DNA of 64,000 bases from Bacteroides rodentium JCM 16496 (GTDB lineage Bacteria > Bacteroidota > Bacteroidia > Bacteroidales > Bacteroidaceae): NCBI RefSeq assembly GCF_000614125.1, contig NZ_BAKJ01000013.1:1-64000 (forward strand), read 5' to 3'. The notes below the pieces were generated by a model. It saw nothing but the letters and a program-made list of their open reading frames with translations. It was not told where the DNA came from and did not search any database. Positions 19,619 to 29,035 of this stretch are shown here, one piece after another (within the stretch, counting starts at the first letter, position 1; each line of letters begins with the position of its first letter). The translations under genes were made by a program, and so were the position numbers.

Positions 19619-21282
19619 ATGATGATTACAGACAAAACTAATTTGACGCTGCGCGATTCTGCGGGCGTACGCTGGATGGTATTATTGTTTCTGGCCTTTG
19701 CCATGTTCTGTTCATATATTTTTATGGACATACTTTCACCCATTAAAGACTTGATGCAGTCTACCCGGGGGTGGGATTCTACTGCTTTCGGTACCATGCA
19801 GGGTTCTGAAACTTTCCTCAACGTATTTGTGTTTTTTCTTATTTTTGCGGGTATCATCCTCGACAAGATGGGAGTCCGCTTTACGGCCCTGCTTTCAGGT
19901 GCGGTGATGTTGGTGGGAGCAACTATCAACTGGTATGCGGTAACGGAAAGTTTTCAAGGCAGTGGATTGGAGAATTGGTTCAACAACAACTTGAATTATA
20001 TTCCCGGTTTCGATGAATTAGGCATCTCCCCCTTCTATCTGGGTATGCCTGCTTCGGCCAAGTTTGCTGCTGTGGGTTTCATGATTTTCGGCTGTGGGGT
20101 AGAAATGGCAGGCATCACTGTTTCACGCGGTATCGTGAAATGGTTCAAGGGACGTGAGATGGCACTTGCCATGGGCTCGGAGATGGCATTGGCACGTCTT
20201 GGCGTGGCTACTTGTATGATATTCTCCCGATGTTTGCCAAATGGGGAGGGGATATTGACGTGTCCCGTTCGGTGGCGTTCGGTGTGGTGTTGCTGATGAT
20301 TGCGCTTATCATGTTCATTGTTTACTTCTTTATGGACAAGAGGTTGGATGAACAGACCGGAGAGGCGGAAGAGAAAGACGACCCCTTCAAGTTGAGCGAT
20401 TTGGGGACCATCCTTTCCAGTAGCGGTTTTTGGTTGGTGGCTCTGCTCTGCGTGCTCTACTATTCGGCAATTTTCCCGTTCCAGAAGTATGCGGTGAATA
20501 TGCTCCAGTGCAACTTGACGTTTACCGAAGTGCCTGCCGAATCGTTTTGGGCTACCAATACGGTGACTGTAATACAATATTGCATTATGCTGGTAGTAGC
20601 TGTTGCCGCTTTTGTCAGCAACTTCTCTAAGAAAGCAAATATGAAGATTGGTTTGTTCACATTGGCAGGTGTCGCATTGGTGGTGTTCTGTTACATGGGA
20701 TATATGCGTCAAAGTGCAGAGACTGTGTTTGCTGTGTTCCCTTTGTTGGCTGTAGGTATCACCCCGATATTGGGTAATTATGTAGACCATAAGGGTAAGG
20801 CCGCTTCCATGCTGGTGTTAGGTTCTATCCTGCTTATCTTTTGTCATCTGACTTTTGCTTTCATTCTGCCGGAATTCAAGGGAAATGCTGTGGGCGGTGT
20901 GATTGTGGCCTACCTCACTATCTTGGTGCTTGGTGCGAGTTTCTCGCTGGTACCTGCCGCTTTGTGGCCCAGTGTGCCTAAGTTGGTCGATGCTAAGATT
21001 ATCGGCAGTGCATACGCGCTTATCTTCTGGATTCAGAATATTGGTCTTTGGCTGTTCCCGCTGCTTATCGGCAAGGTGCTTGACAAGACCAACTCTCAAT
21101 TAGTGGCTGATGTGAAGAACGGGGTTATTACTCCCGAAGCGGCAGCCGTGTCTTACGACTATACTGCACCGCTTGTGATGCTTGCCTGCTTAGGAGTGGC
21201 AGCCTTGATATTGGGCTTTGTGTTGAAGGCTGTAGACAAGAAGAAGGGGCTTGGACTGGAAGAAGCCAATATAAAGGAATAA
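19619..21282 (+). CDS. Major facilitator superfamily transporter (frame broken)
   Basis: About 12 transmembrane helices over 554 residues after repair. The N-terminus is WMVLLFLAFAMFCSYIFMDI, and the loop GRFTALLS-like pattern appears as DKMGVRFTALLSG. The signature GREMALAMGSEMALARLGVA falls near residue 185. At about 20224, ttctcccgatg lacks one C. With it the frame continues as SPMFAKWGGDIDVSRSVAFG to 21282. The second half ends with GLGLEEANIKE. The substrate is unknown; this Bacteroides family has been loosely annotated as hexuronate or phosphate-sugar transporters. It is followed 5 bases later by a PqqD-like gene. Confidence 0.85.
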
Positions 21283-21287
21283 GAGAG

Positions 21288-21638
21288 ATGACGGAAGTAG
21301 AGGGAAAGATAAGTATTCTGGATGCGGTTCCCGTATGCAGCCCGCATGTCACAACTGAATGGAGAGAGGAGGGCGCAGTGCTCTCCTTTCCTCGCTTTAG
21401 GCATGCGTGGATGCGCCGTTTCCTGTTGCCCAAGGGGATGTCGTCCCATATTCATGTAAGCCTGGAAGAGCATGGCACCGCCGTGTGGCGAATGATAGAC
21501 GGTCGGCGTACGGTGCAAGAGATAATAGATGCTCTTGGCACACACTTCCAAGACGCGAAGGAATATCCTTCGCGTGTCACGATGTACATAATGCAGTTGC
21601 GTAAGGACGGTTTTGTCCGATTGAAAATTAGAAATTGA
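21288..21638 (+). CDS. PqqD-like domain protein
   Basis: A 116-residue soluble protein with a PqqD-type winged-helix fold: VSLEEHGTAVWRMIDGRRTVQEIIDALG is the conserved core (about 64-91). PqqD-like modules recognise RiPP precursor peptides for radical-SAM enzymes. No such enzyme or precursor is nearby, so this stand-alone copy probably has another peptide-binding role. It lies 5 bases after the transporter gene, so the two are likely co-transcribed. Confidence 0.75.
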   Translation: MTEVEGKISILDAVPVCSPHVTTEWREEGAVLSFPRFRHAWMRRFLLPKGMSSHIHVSLEEHGTAVWRMIDGRRTVQEIIDALGTHFQDAKEYPSRVTMYIMQLRKDGFVRLKIRN

Positions 21639-21649
21639 GAAGTATTCTG

Positions 21650-22699
21650 TTATTCCCTGTCTACTTTTATCAGTCCTCCTGTTGCCGTATCAAAGAGCAC
21701 CTTGATAGTTGAATTCTTGTTGAACAGTACTGGTGCGAGATATTCTACGGTGCCGAATTGGGTAATGGAAAGCTGGTCGTCAAACAGCTTCTTGTTGTTA
21801 TGCACCAGTGTCACCTGCGCTTTACCCGGGAGATTGTAGGCAACACCTTCCACTTTCTTTTTACCTTCCTCGGCTGTAGGCAAGTCCGGAGTCTTCAGGT
21901 CAGTGACACTGATATAATAGGGCTCACCCGCAAGATTGTTTTGGGCTACTACTCCTAATTTTTTAGAGAAACGGAAAGCGACTTCATTTTTCATTTCTCT
22001 GGGAGTCAGTCGAATGGTAAACGTTTTGGCTTCTTTCTTTATTCTACCTGAGAACATTTCTGTCATGGCATGTTCCTGTTGATTCAGGTTGTCAAGCATC
22101 AACTTGAGTTGGGCACCGTCTTTGGGCATATTGTCCGCTTCACCGCGCAGGAGGGCATTTTTACTATCGCGTATGCTGTAGATTTCTTTGGCTACCAGCT
22201 CGGCCATCTTGGCATTGGAACTTGACATTAGTATTTCTTCCGTCAAGAAACTACGCGGGTCGATGTCGCTTTCGCTTGTTTGGGCTCCGGTTATCTTGGC
22301 AGCCGGTTTGCCGCTGAACGGAATGTTGATGGAGCGGACAATTCCGTCTTCGGTAAGCTCCATAAGGGGTGCCACGGTCTTGTCTTTCATCTTCACGAAA
22401 TAGACGTTGTCCTTATCCGGCACACCGGCTATACGGGTTTCTATCCTGTCCAATGTCCAGAACTCTTCCGGTTCGGCAGATATGTTGTTGAGACGCAGAT
22501 AACGGTCGGCATATTTACAGAATTCTCCGGGAGTGTAGGTATGCTTGGTGGTTTGCAATACGATTTCTATTTCTGTTTTGGGCAACATATAGGTTATCCC
22601 GTAGTCTTTGCCACGCATCACGCCGGTGGTTACGTCTGTTTGCGCCAGGGCAGTGGTAGACAAGAACAGAGCTGAGAGCATCAATATATTCTTCTTCAT
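21650..22699 (-). CDS. DUF4831 family protein
   Basis: A secreted or periplasmic protein of about 349 residues from the ATG at 22699 (MKKNILMLSALFLSTTALAQ signal peptide). An alternative start at 22708 adds three residues. Family features: GKDYGITYMLPKTEIEIVL near the N-terminus, SSNAKMAELVAKEIYSIRDS with LLRGEADNMPKDGAQLKLML in the middle, and a C-terminal beta domain. Function unknown. It has its own promoter at 22735. Confidence 0.87.
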   Translation of the reverse strand: MKKNILMLSALFLSTTALAQTDVTTGVMRGKDYGITYMLPKTEIEIVLQTTKHTYTPGEFCKYADRYLRLNNISAEPEEFWTLDRIETRIAGVPDKDNVYFVKMKDKTVAPLMELTEDGIVRSINIPFSGKPAAKITGAQTSESDIDPRSFLTEEILMSSSNAKMAELVAKEIYSIRDSKNALLRGEADNMPKDGAQLKLMLDNLNQQEHAMTEMFSGRIKKEAKTFTIRLTPREMKNEVAFRFSKKLGVVAQNNLAGEPYYISVTDLKTPDLPTAEEGKKKVEGVAYNLPGKAQVTLVHNNKKLFDDQLSITQFGTVEYLAPVLFNKNSTIKVLFDTATGGLIKVDRE

Positions 22700-22734
22700 A
22701 ATGTACATTCGTTTAGACTGATTTAGCTAAGGGA

Positions 22735-22742
22735 CAAAGTTA
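22735..22742 (-). promoter_or_regulatory. Bacteroides -7 element (TAACTTTG on minus) for DUF4831 gene
   Basis: CAAAGTTA on the plus strand, about 36 bases upstream of the 22699 start. It lies in the 61-base gap after the lactonase gene. Confidence 0.5.
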
Positions 22743-22769
22743 ATGAAGTTATCTTTGCTAAATATTGCT

Positions 22770-23897
22770 TTATAAATTATTAACAGAGCCGACAAACTGT
22801 ACGCAAACCGGCATGTCGACTGCAATGTCCTGATGAGTATCTTCCAAGAGTCCGGTAACTTCGTTTCGTTTGTATACCTGAATGACATTGCTGTCGCGGC
22901 AGGCGGCAAGCAAGTATTTGCCGTTGGGCGTGATGTTGAAGTTGCGGGGATGGATGCCGGTGGGCTGATAACCTACCTTTGCCAAGGTCCCATTTTCAGG
23001 ATTCACGGCAAAGATGGCGATGCCGTCTTCTTTCAGACGGTTGCTGGCGTAGAGGTATTTCCCATCCGGACTGAGGTGGATGTCTGCACTTCCACGGGCA
23101 GCTACGGTGTCGGCTGTGATAGTCTGTATCTGTTCCAGGCGACCGTCGTCGTAACTGAAGGCAATGACTTTGCCGGACAGTTCGGTGATGAGATAGGCAA
23201 ACTTCCCGTTGGGGCTGAATGTCAGATGGCGCGGGCCGGAATCCGCCTCAATGTCAACGGCTTCCAGAGAAGCATGAGGGGTAGGGTCGTCGGGGTGCAT
23301 CACAAAGCGCAGGATGCGGTCGGCACTGAAGTCGGTGGCGAAGATATACTTTCCGTCCGGTGAAAAGACCGTGCAATGGATGTGGGGAGTGGCTTGCCGT
23401 ATGGCGTCGGGACCGGTGGCAGAGCCTTGAAAGAGCGTGTCTGCAGGAGCCAAAGTGCCGTCTTTCTGCAAAGGAAAGACGGACATGGTTCCACCGCTGT
23501 AGTTGGCAGTCAACACTTCCCGGCCATTGGTGGCCACGTAGCAGGGGTCGGCGCCGAAGGTGGGAACGGTGTTCAGCAGGCGCAGTTCTCCCGTTTCCCG
23601 GTCGAAGGCAAGGGAGCTGAGGGCTGCTGTGCTGTCGTTCATTTCACTGACGGCATAGACAAATTCGCCATCTTCCGAGGGGACGAGGTAGGAGGGATTG
23701 GGCAATGCCGCCGAACTGAGCGGAACGGCTGTTCCCGTCTCCTGATTAAAGCGGAAGGTATAGATACCCTTGCTTGAACCATTCGTGTAAGTACCCACCA
23801 GCATGGCGAGTTCGTCCTGGCCACCGTTAGTGCCCTTTGGAGAAGAGCCGCAGGCTGTCAGACCTAATCCGAGCATACAGAAAAGAAGTGTTTTCAT
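22770..23897 (-). CDS. Lactonase-family beta-propeller lipoprotein (6-phosphogluconolactonase-like)
   Basis: Start at 23897 (MKTLLFCMLGLGLTACGSS): the Cys at residue 16 forms a lipobox, so the upstream open frame to 23939 is not used. The 375-residue protein has the seven-bladed Pgl-type repeats, seen as HCTVFSPDGKYIFATDFSAD, RHLTFSPNGKFAYLITEL, IHLSPDGKYLYASNR and PRNFNITPNGKYLLAA. Family members hydrolyse 6-phosphogluconolactone, but a surface or periplasmic lipoprotein next to a GH3 gene more likely acts on a sugar lactone outside the cytoplasm. It starts 7 bases after the GH3 stop, in one operon. Confidence 0.85.
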   Translation of the reverse strand: MKTLLFCMLGLGLTACGSSPKGTNGGQDELAMLVGTYTNGSSKGIYTFRFNQETGTAVPLSSAALPNPSYLVPSEDGEFVYAVSEMNDSTAALSSLAFDRETGELRLLNTVPTFGADPCYVATNGREVLTANYSGGTMSVFPLQKDGTLAPADTLFQGSATGPDAIRQATPHIHCTVFSPDGKYIFATDFSADRILRFVMHPDDPTPHASLEAVDIEADSGPRHLTFSPNGKFAYLITELSGKVIAFSYDDGRLEQIQTITADTVAARGSADIHLSPDGKYLYASNRLKEDGIAIFAVNPENGTLAKVGYQPTGIHPRNFNITPNGKYLLAACRDSNVIQVYKRNEVTGLLEDTHQDIAVDMPVCVQFVGSVNNL

Positions 23898-23904
23898 TGG
23901 CACA

Positions 23905-26741
23905 TTAAAATTTAACTTCGGCAATACCGACGCGGTCATCGTTCAGCACGATGCGGAGGTCGCTGGCGGTAGTACCTTTGAACGGATAGGAAATCAGCTT
24001 GCCATATTCGCTGACGGTGCCCGAATATACGGTGAGGAACTGTCCACCACCGCCCGAGAGCTGGATTTCGAAGGTTGCCGGCAGGTTGTTGTCGCGTGTA
24101 AAGGCGATGGCAACTTTATCTACCTTGGCTCCGTTCTTTAAGGCAAAGGTAATATATCTCCCTTATTTCCTTGCCATACGGTATTGATTTTTTCGTCGAG
24201 CACGTTTTCGGCATCCTCTGGGTTGGTGCTGGCACTCACGCGCTTTGCTGGTTTTTGGGCTTCAATGGCTTTGGCACGGGTCTGGTAGGCTTCTACGGTC
24301 AGCGTTCCGTTTAGGCGGATGTCTTCGGAAGAGGCGCCTGCCATGAGCACGAAGTCGCCGGGTTCCACCATCCATTTCATGTCGGCGTCCAGAAGCTCCA
24401 GGTGCTTGCGGTCGATGGTGAAGGACAGTTCCTGGGTTTCGCCCGGTTGGAGGTGGATGCGCTGGAAGCCTGCAAGGTTCTTTTCGTAGGTGGTGATGCT
24501 GCTCAGTACGTCGCGGATATAGAGCTGCACTACTTCATCTCCGGCGCGTTTACCGGTGTTTGTCACCTTCAGGTGGACGGTGGCAGACTCGTTCGGGGTG
24601 ATGACTCGGGGGGTGATGTCGAGGTCAGAGTATTCGAAGGTAGTGTAGCTTAAGCCGTAACCGAAGGGGTAGAGTGCTCCGTTGATACGTGACATGTTGC
24701 CCGTGGGCCCCGGATTCTTACCGCCGTCTATCTGTGAAGAAGGCTTGCAGGGGAAGTTGAAGGGGATTTGTCCTACGGTCTTGGGGAAGGTCACCGTCAG
24801 CTTTCCACCGGGATTGTAGTCGCCGAAGAGGATGTCGGCCAGGGCCGTTCCGCCTTTGGAGCCGGGATACCAGGCTTCGAGGATGGCGGGGACGAACTTG
24901 TCTGCCCAGTTGATGGAGAGCGGGCGTCCGTTGATGAGTATCAGTACGACGGGCTTCCCCGTGGCTTGTATGGCTTGAAGCAGTTGCAACTGCCGGCCAG
25001 GCAGGTCGAGGCTGGTGCGCGATTTGTTTTCGCCGCAGGTGCGTTGCCCTCCGCCCAATACTACGATGGCAACATCAGCTTGGCGGGCATTTTCTACGGC
25101 TTTGTCTATCTCGGCTTGTTCGTCGTCGGTCAACGGATAGTCTATGATTTCACTTTCGGGCCAGTGGGCGTCCACCAGGTCACAACCTTTGGTGTAGAGC
25201 ACCTCTGCCTTGCCTTTTGTCTTTTCTTGAATGCCTTCCAGCACAGTGGTCACCTCTACGGCAAGGGGGCCGTAATGGGTCAGCGCGTAGCCTTCTTCGT
25301 TGGCATTGGGACCACAGACGGCAATCTTCTTGGTGGAGTTGATGTCTAAGGGCAATAGTTCACCGGCATTCTTCAGCAGAACGACGGACTCGCGGGATGC
25401 CTGCAAGGCGATGGCTTCGTTCTCTTCTTTTTCCACTTCATGGTCGGCACCGGCAAGGTCTGTCTGGTAGGGGGCATCGAACAGGCCGATGAGGAACTTT
25501 ACCCGGAGGATGTCGCGCACACGGTCGTTGATGACGTCTTCGCTCAGCCCACCCTCTTTCACCAGTTCGCGGAGGGGAAGGACGAAGGAGTCGGGCGAGC
25601 GGAAGGTGCAGCGTACGTTCAGCCCGGCTTCCACGCTTTGGCGGACGGCTTCTTTCATGTCTTTGGCGGTGCCGTGCTTGGTGTAGAGGTATTCTACGGC
25701 GTCACTGTCGGATACGACGTAGCCACGGAATCCCATTTCGCCACGCAGGCGGGTGGTGAGCCAGTAGTAGCTGCCCTGCACGGGGATGCCGTCGTAATCG
25801 TTGTACGAACTCATTACGCCCAGCATGCCGGCTTCCCGGATGACGCGCTTGAAGGGGTAGATGTGTATGTTCTCCACTTCGCGCGGCGACATTTGCGGGT
25901 CCACGCGTGCCATGCCTTCGCGGGCGCCTTTGTTGTTGCTGTAGGCGGCAAAGTGCTTGCCGGTGGCAGCTACTTGGTGGTTGTGCTGCAAGCCGCGCAC
26001 CATTTCGATGCCCAGTTCGGCTACGAGGTAGGGAGATTCGCCGTAAACCTCCTCGTAGCGTCCCCAGCGTTGGTCGCGTCCTACGTCGAGGATGGGGGCG
26101 TAGACGTTGGTGTAGCCCAGCATGCGGGCTTCGCGTCCGGTGATGAGTCCTATTTGGCGAATCAATTCACGGTTCCAGGTATGTCCCAGTCCCAGTTGGG
26201 TGGGGAAGTTGGTGGCGCGGTAGCTTTCCACGCCGCGTATGCCTTCGTTGGTAAAGTCTACGGGGATGCCGAGACGGGTATCTTCCACAAAGAACCGCTG
26301 CACCTCGTTCAGTGCCCAGGCGTGGCGCGAGGCGGGCCAGACGTAGGTGTTGTCCGAGGGAGGGAGTCCCCATTGCTGGAAGCCGTTCAGGTGTTCGTCG
26401 ATGGCGCCGATGCCGTCTTTCCAGAGCAGCTCTTTCCATTCGGGGGTGGGGAGGTCGTCTTTCAGTACGCGTTTGTAGCCGTAGAGGGTGACCATTTGGC
26501 AGGTCTTCTCGTCCAGCGTCATCTGTTGCAGCAGGTTTTCGATGCGTGCTTCCAGCGGGGCAGAGGGGTCTTCGTACACGTCTTTCACTCCGTTTTTGTT
26601 GAAGTCTATCCAACCTTTGCGGTACATTTCGCTTTTCGCAGGCTTGTAGGTTGTCGGTATTTTCATCGGCTTTTGTGCCGGCAATGCGGATGGGAAGGCG
26701 CCGCTTCCCGCTAATAAAGTGGCTACTATCAGTTTTCTCAT
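23905..26741 (-). CDS. GH3 beta-glucosidase-like enzyme with C-terminal F5/8-type domain (frame broken)
   Basis: A secreted glycoside hydrolase: signal peptide of about 22 residues, then the GH3 N-domain (EKTCQMVTLYGYKR, GKHFAAYSNNKGAREG) with the nucleophile motif VVSDSDAVEYL near residue 345. The GH3 C-domain follows (GPNANEEGYALTHYGP, VVVLGGGQRTCGENKS), then a fibronectin-III-like domain (HLKVTNTGKRAGDEVVQLYI). At about 24160, gagatatattacc lacks a T. Restored, it reads GDYITFALKNGAKVDKVAIAF, a discoidin-like tail ending at 23905, 945 residues in all. It cleaves terminal beta-linked sugars; the exact substrate is unknown. Confidence 0.9.
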
Positions 26742-26765
26742 GGTGATTTAATTTTCCTTTTGGTG

Positions 26766-26773
26766 CAAAGGTA
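26766..26773 (-). promoter_or_regulatory. Bacteroides -7 element (TACCTTTG on minus) for the GH3 operon
   Basis: CAAAGGTA on the plus strand, 25 bases upstream of the GH3 ATG on the minus strand. Confidence 0.6.
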
Positions 26774-27195
26774 GGTTATTCTTGGCAGAAAAGGGGGTAA
26801 AATAGTCCATGATTGGTGAGTATATTTTCCGGACCGGCTGCATATTGAGCTTGCGAAATGTGAATTAGTAATGTATAAACTGTAAGATTAGTAATCGTGA
26901 AGCTGTAAGATTATACTGCGTGCAGTCGTATGAAGGGAACGCTGAAAGCGTCTCAATCTGTATGCTCGTTCATTGCTTTGGGATTGTTTCATGGTTTAAA
27001 ATAGCTACATATATTTGTATGTTGCATTTCAGATTCATCCCTTCATATCTGCACGAATACGGTTGCGGATGGGGATTCGCGTATGAATTGACACAGAGAT
27101 TTAGCCTTACAGCCCTCCTTTCATATAAGCAGATTCTGCAACAGGGTAGAAGACGATGAAACGATGAAGGAAAGCTATGAATTATGAGTTATGAA

Positions 27196-27283
27196 TTGTC
27201 AGACACAGGACTCTGAGTTGTCAGGTTCCGGTTCCTGAGCTGTCAGGTTCCGGATTCTGAGCCGTCAAACTCTGGTACTTGAC
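27196..27283. repeat. Four tandem copies of a degenerate 22-bp repeat
   Basis: Units start at 27196, 27218, 27240 and 27262, with the pattern (t/c)(t/c)GTCAgg.tccgg..cTGAG. Units 2 and 3 are the most alike. It lies in the 830-base gap between the GH3 promoter and ssrA. Apart from the promoters at its ends I see no gene in that gap; the open frame at 26920-27159 has no codon bias or family. Confidence 0.7.
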
Positions 27284-27454
27284 AAATGAAGGGGATAAAC
27301 CTTAGCTTTACACTGCTAAAGGTCTACTTTGGCGATGCAAAGGTCTATACTATTGAAGGGAAACTGCTTTTCATTTGACAAAGGCTTTTTGATGTTGTGT
27401 GTTTGTATTAGCTAATATTTGCAAATATATGATGGTTGGTAGCAAAAGAATATG

Positions 27455-27462
27455 TATCTTTG
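27455..27462 (+). promoter_or_regulatory. Bacteroides -7 element TATCTTTG upstream of ssrA
   Basis: TAnnTTTG match with a TTG 16 bases further upstream. Transcription would begin about 110 bases before the mature tmRNA 5' end, leaving a leader for RNase P to remove. Confidence 0.6.
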
Positions 27463-27575
27463 TACCCAAAGAGAGCGATAGGGTATGAAAAACAATATAT
27501 CATTTATTTTTTTTCATTCCTTGACTTAGAAATAAGTATGGCAATCTTTTAAATTTCAGACCGTTACAAAGTCAT

Positions 27576-27974
27576 GGGGTTGACTGGATTTGACAGCGGG
27601 CAGAAATGGTAAGTAAGCATGCAGTGCGTCGTTGATTTGCACTTTAATCTCAGTCCTCAAAATTTTATCTGGCGAAACTCGTTACGCTCTCGCTGCTTAA
27701 TCGAAGTATAGTAGATTGAAGCTTAATCCCGGCACCAGGTGCTGGGACGTGACATCACTCGGAAGCTGTTGCTCCGAAGCATTCCGATAAAGTGGTGCAG
27801 TCAAATCGGGGATAGTTCGTGTCAGCCTCGTGGCACGGGTGAAAATTTAGAGGATAAGGCAACGGTTGATGGCTTTGGTTCTGCCGCTGCACGAAAATTT
27901 AGGCAAAGATAAGCATGTAGAAAGCTTATGATTTCCTCGTTTGGACGAGGGTTCGATTCCCTCCAGCTCCACGG
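27576..27974 (+). ncRNA. ssrA: Transfer-messenger RNA (tmRNA)
   Basis: The 5' end GGGGTTGACTGGATTTGACAG and the 3' end GGTTCGATTCCCTCCAGCTCCA form the tRNA-like domain, with the T-arm GGTTCGATTCC clear. The resume codon and tag lie at 27671-27700: GGC GAA ACT CGT TAC GCT CTC GCT GCT TAA, encoding GETRYALAA after the charged alanine. tmRNA rescues stalled ribosomes and adds this degradation tag. The CCA end is not encoded (CAC GG follows), so it would be added by CCA transferase. No island is inserted at its 3' end. Confidence 0.95.
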
Positions 27975-27995
27975 AAATAGTAAAAAGAAGTTTGT

Positions 27996-28038
27996 AAGTC
28001 CTTGAATTCCAGGAATTCAGGGGCTTTCTCTTTTTTTC
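27996..28038 (+). terminator. Rho-independent terminator after ssrA
   Basis: 15-bp stem AAGTCCTTGAATTCC / GGAATTCAGGGGCTT with a one-base centre (so the loop must open some pairs), followed by TCTCTTTTTTTC. Confidence 0.75.
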
Positions 28039-28156
28039 TACTCCCCCTACCTTTTCTACTCCCCCTCTTTCATCAGGGCTATTCAAAAAATTAATGGTTT
28101 CTTCTGAATATATAATCTTAAATTGATGGTTCGGAATCAATTCTAAAGCTGGGAAA

Positions 28157-28993
28157 TCAGTAGTGATTAACAGTTTTAGTCCCTTTCTTTAATATGTAAA
28201 AGCAACTTGTACAAAAGAAGTTTCTTATATACGGGATAGCAGCAATAACTTCGTTAAGCCTTCGTGGAGACAAGCCGAATTTGATTTTATAATGTGGGTT
28301 TATAAGGTACAGTCTCCGGTCAATGATTTGATAGTTGGCTTGCCGGGCGATGCGATTGAACTGTTCGATGGTGCATCCGGTGCTCTTTATATCCAGTAGC
28401 TCCGTGATTGCGCGTTCCTGCTCACCGCATAGTCTTAATATCCATTTGTATAAAGTGCGGGGAAGGAGATGGAGAAAAGGGAAATGTGAAACAATGCGGC
28501 TGTGTGCTATCTGCTGGTGGCCTCCGAATGGCATTTGCCAGGCGGGAAACCCTACAAATACAGCTCCGTCGGCAGACAAATGTTTTTGTAGGCCGGAGAG
28601 GAACCGTTCTTTGTCTCTGATATGCTCTATCACATCGTGTAGAAGAATCAGGGGAAAATTCGTAGCCTTGTCCTCAAACTGGAAAATGTCGGTAGCAATG
28701 AACTGTCCCTGCTGATGCCTTTGGGCGAAGAAGGTCCTGGCTTGCTCTATTCGCATGGCATCAATGTCTACGCCCATCACCCGGCAACCGGCTTTGGCAA
28801 AGGGGAGCAGATTGCCTCCCTCTCCACAGCCCACTTCCAGCACTTTGTCGGGGATATGTCCGATGACTTCCTTTATGTAGGGGATATAATAGTTCTTGCT
28901 GGTCTGTGACTGTTCATCAAAGTAGCTTTCCCGGTCGGTATGTCGTTTCTGCATGTTCTTTGTTCCTTCTTGAGTTTGATTATCCATATACAT
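28157..28993 (-). CDS. Class I SAM-dependent methyltransferase
   Basis: A Rossmann-fold methyltransferase of about 278 residues. The SAM-binding motif I is VLEVGCGEGGNLLPFA (about 52-67), followed by the acidic loop GVDIDAMRIEQA. Motif II/III is ILLHDVIEHIRDKERFLSGL. The C-terminal half carries basic and aromatic residues (LLPRTLYKWILRL), as in enzymes acting on lipid- or glycan-linked substrates. The actual substrate is unknown. An alternative start is 28987. It is separated from the barrel gene by a short gap and read in the same direction. Confidence 0.85.
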   Translation of the reverse strand: MYMDNQTQEGTKNMQKRHTDRESYFDEQSQTSKNYYIPYIKEVIGHIPDKVLEVGCGEGGNLLPFAKAGCRVMGVDIDAMRIEQARTFFAQRHQQGQFIATDIFQFEDKATNFPLILLHDVIEHIRDKERFLSGLQKHLSADGAVFVGFPAWQMPFGGHQQIAHSRIVSHFPFLHLLPRTLYKWILRLCGEQERAITELLDIKSTGCTIEQFNRIARQANYQIIDRRLYLINPHYKIKFGLSPRRLNEVIAAIPYIRNFFCTSCFYILKKGTKTVNHY

Positions 28994-29035
28994 AGATAAT
29001 CAGTCGGGCAAAAGACTGCGTGGCGCATCGTTTTT

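Noticed and set aside
25440..26714. 424-residue open frame opposite the GH3 gene
   Set aside because: Antisense shadow in GC-rich coding sequence. The minus frame has clear GH3 motifs and this frame has a Val/Gly/His-rich composition of no family.
26920..27159. 79-residue open frame upstream of ssrA
   Set aside because: No family features and poor start context; composition is like the surrounding non-coding DNA.
27196..27283. Possible CRISPR array
   Set aside because: The units are contiguous and degenerate with no spacers; no cas genes are present.
27847..28140. 97-residue open frame on the minus strand over the end of ssrA
   Set aside because: It overlaps the tRNA-like part of tmRNA and its terminator. 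The VELEGIEPSS-like text is a known artefact of translating such RNA genes.
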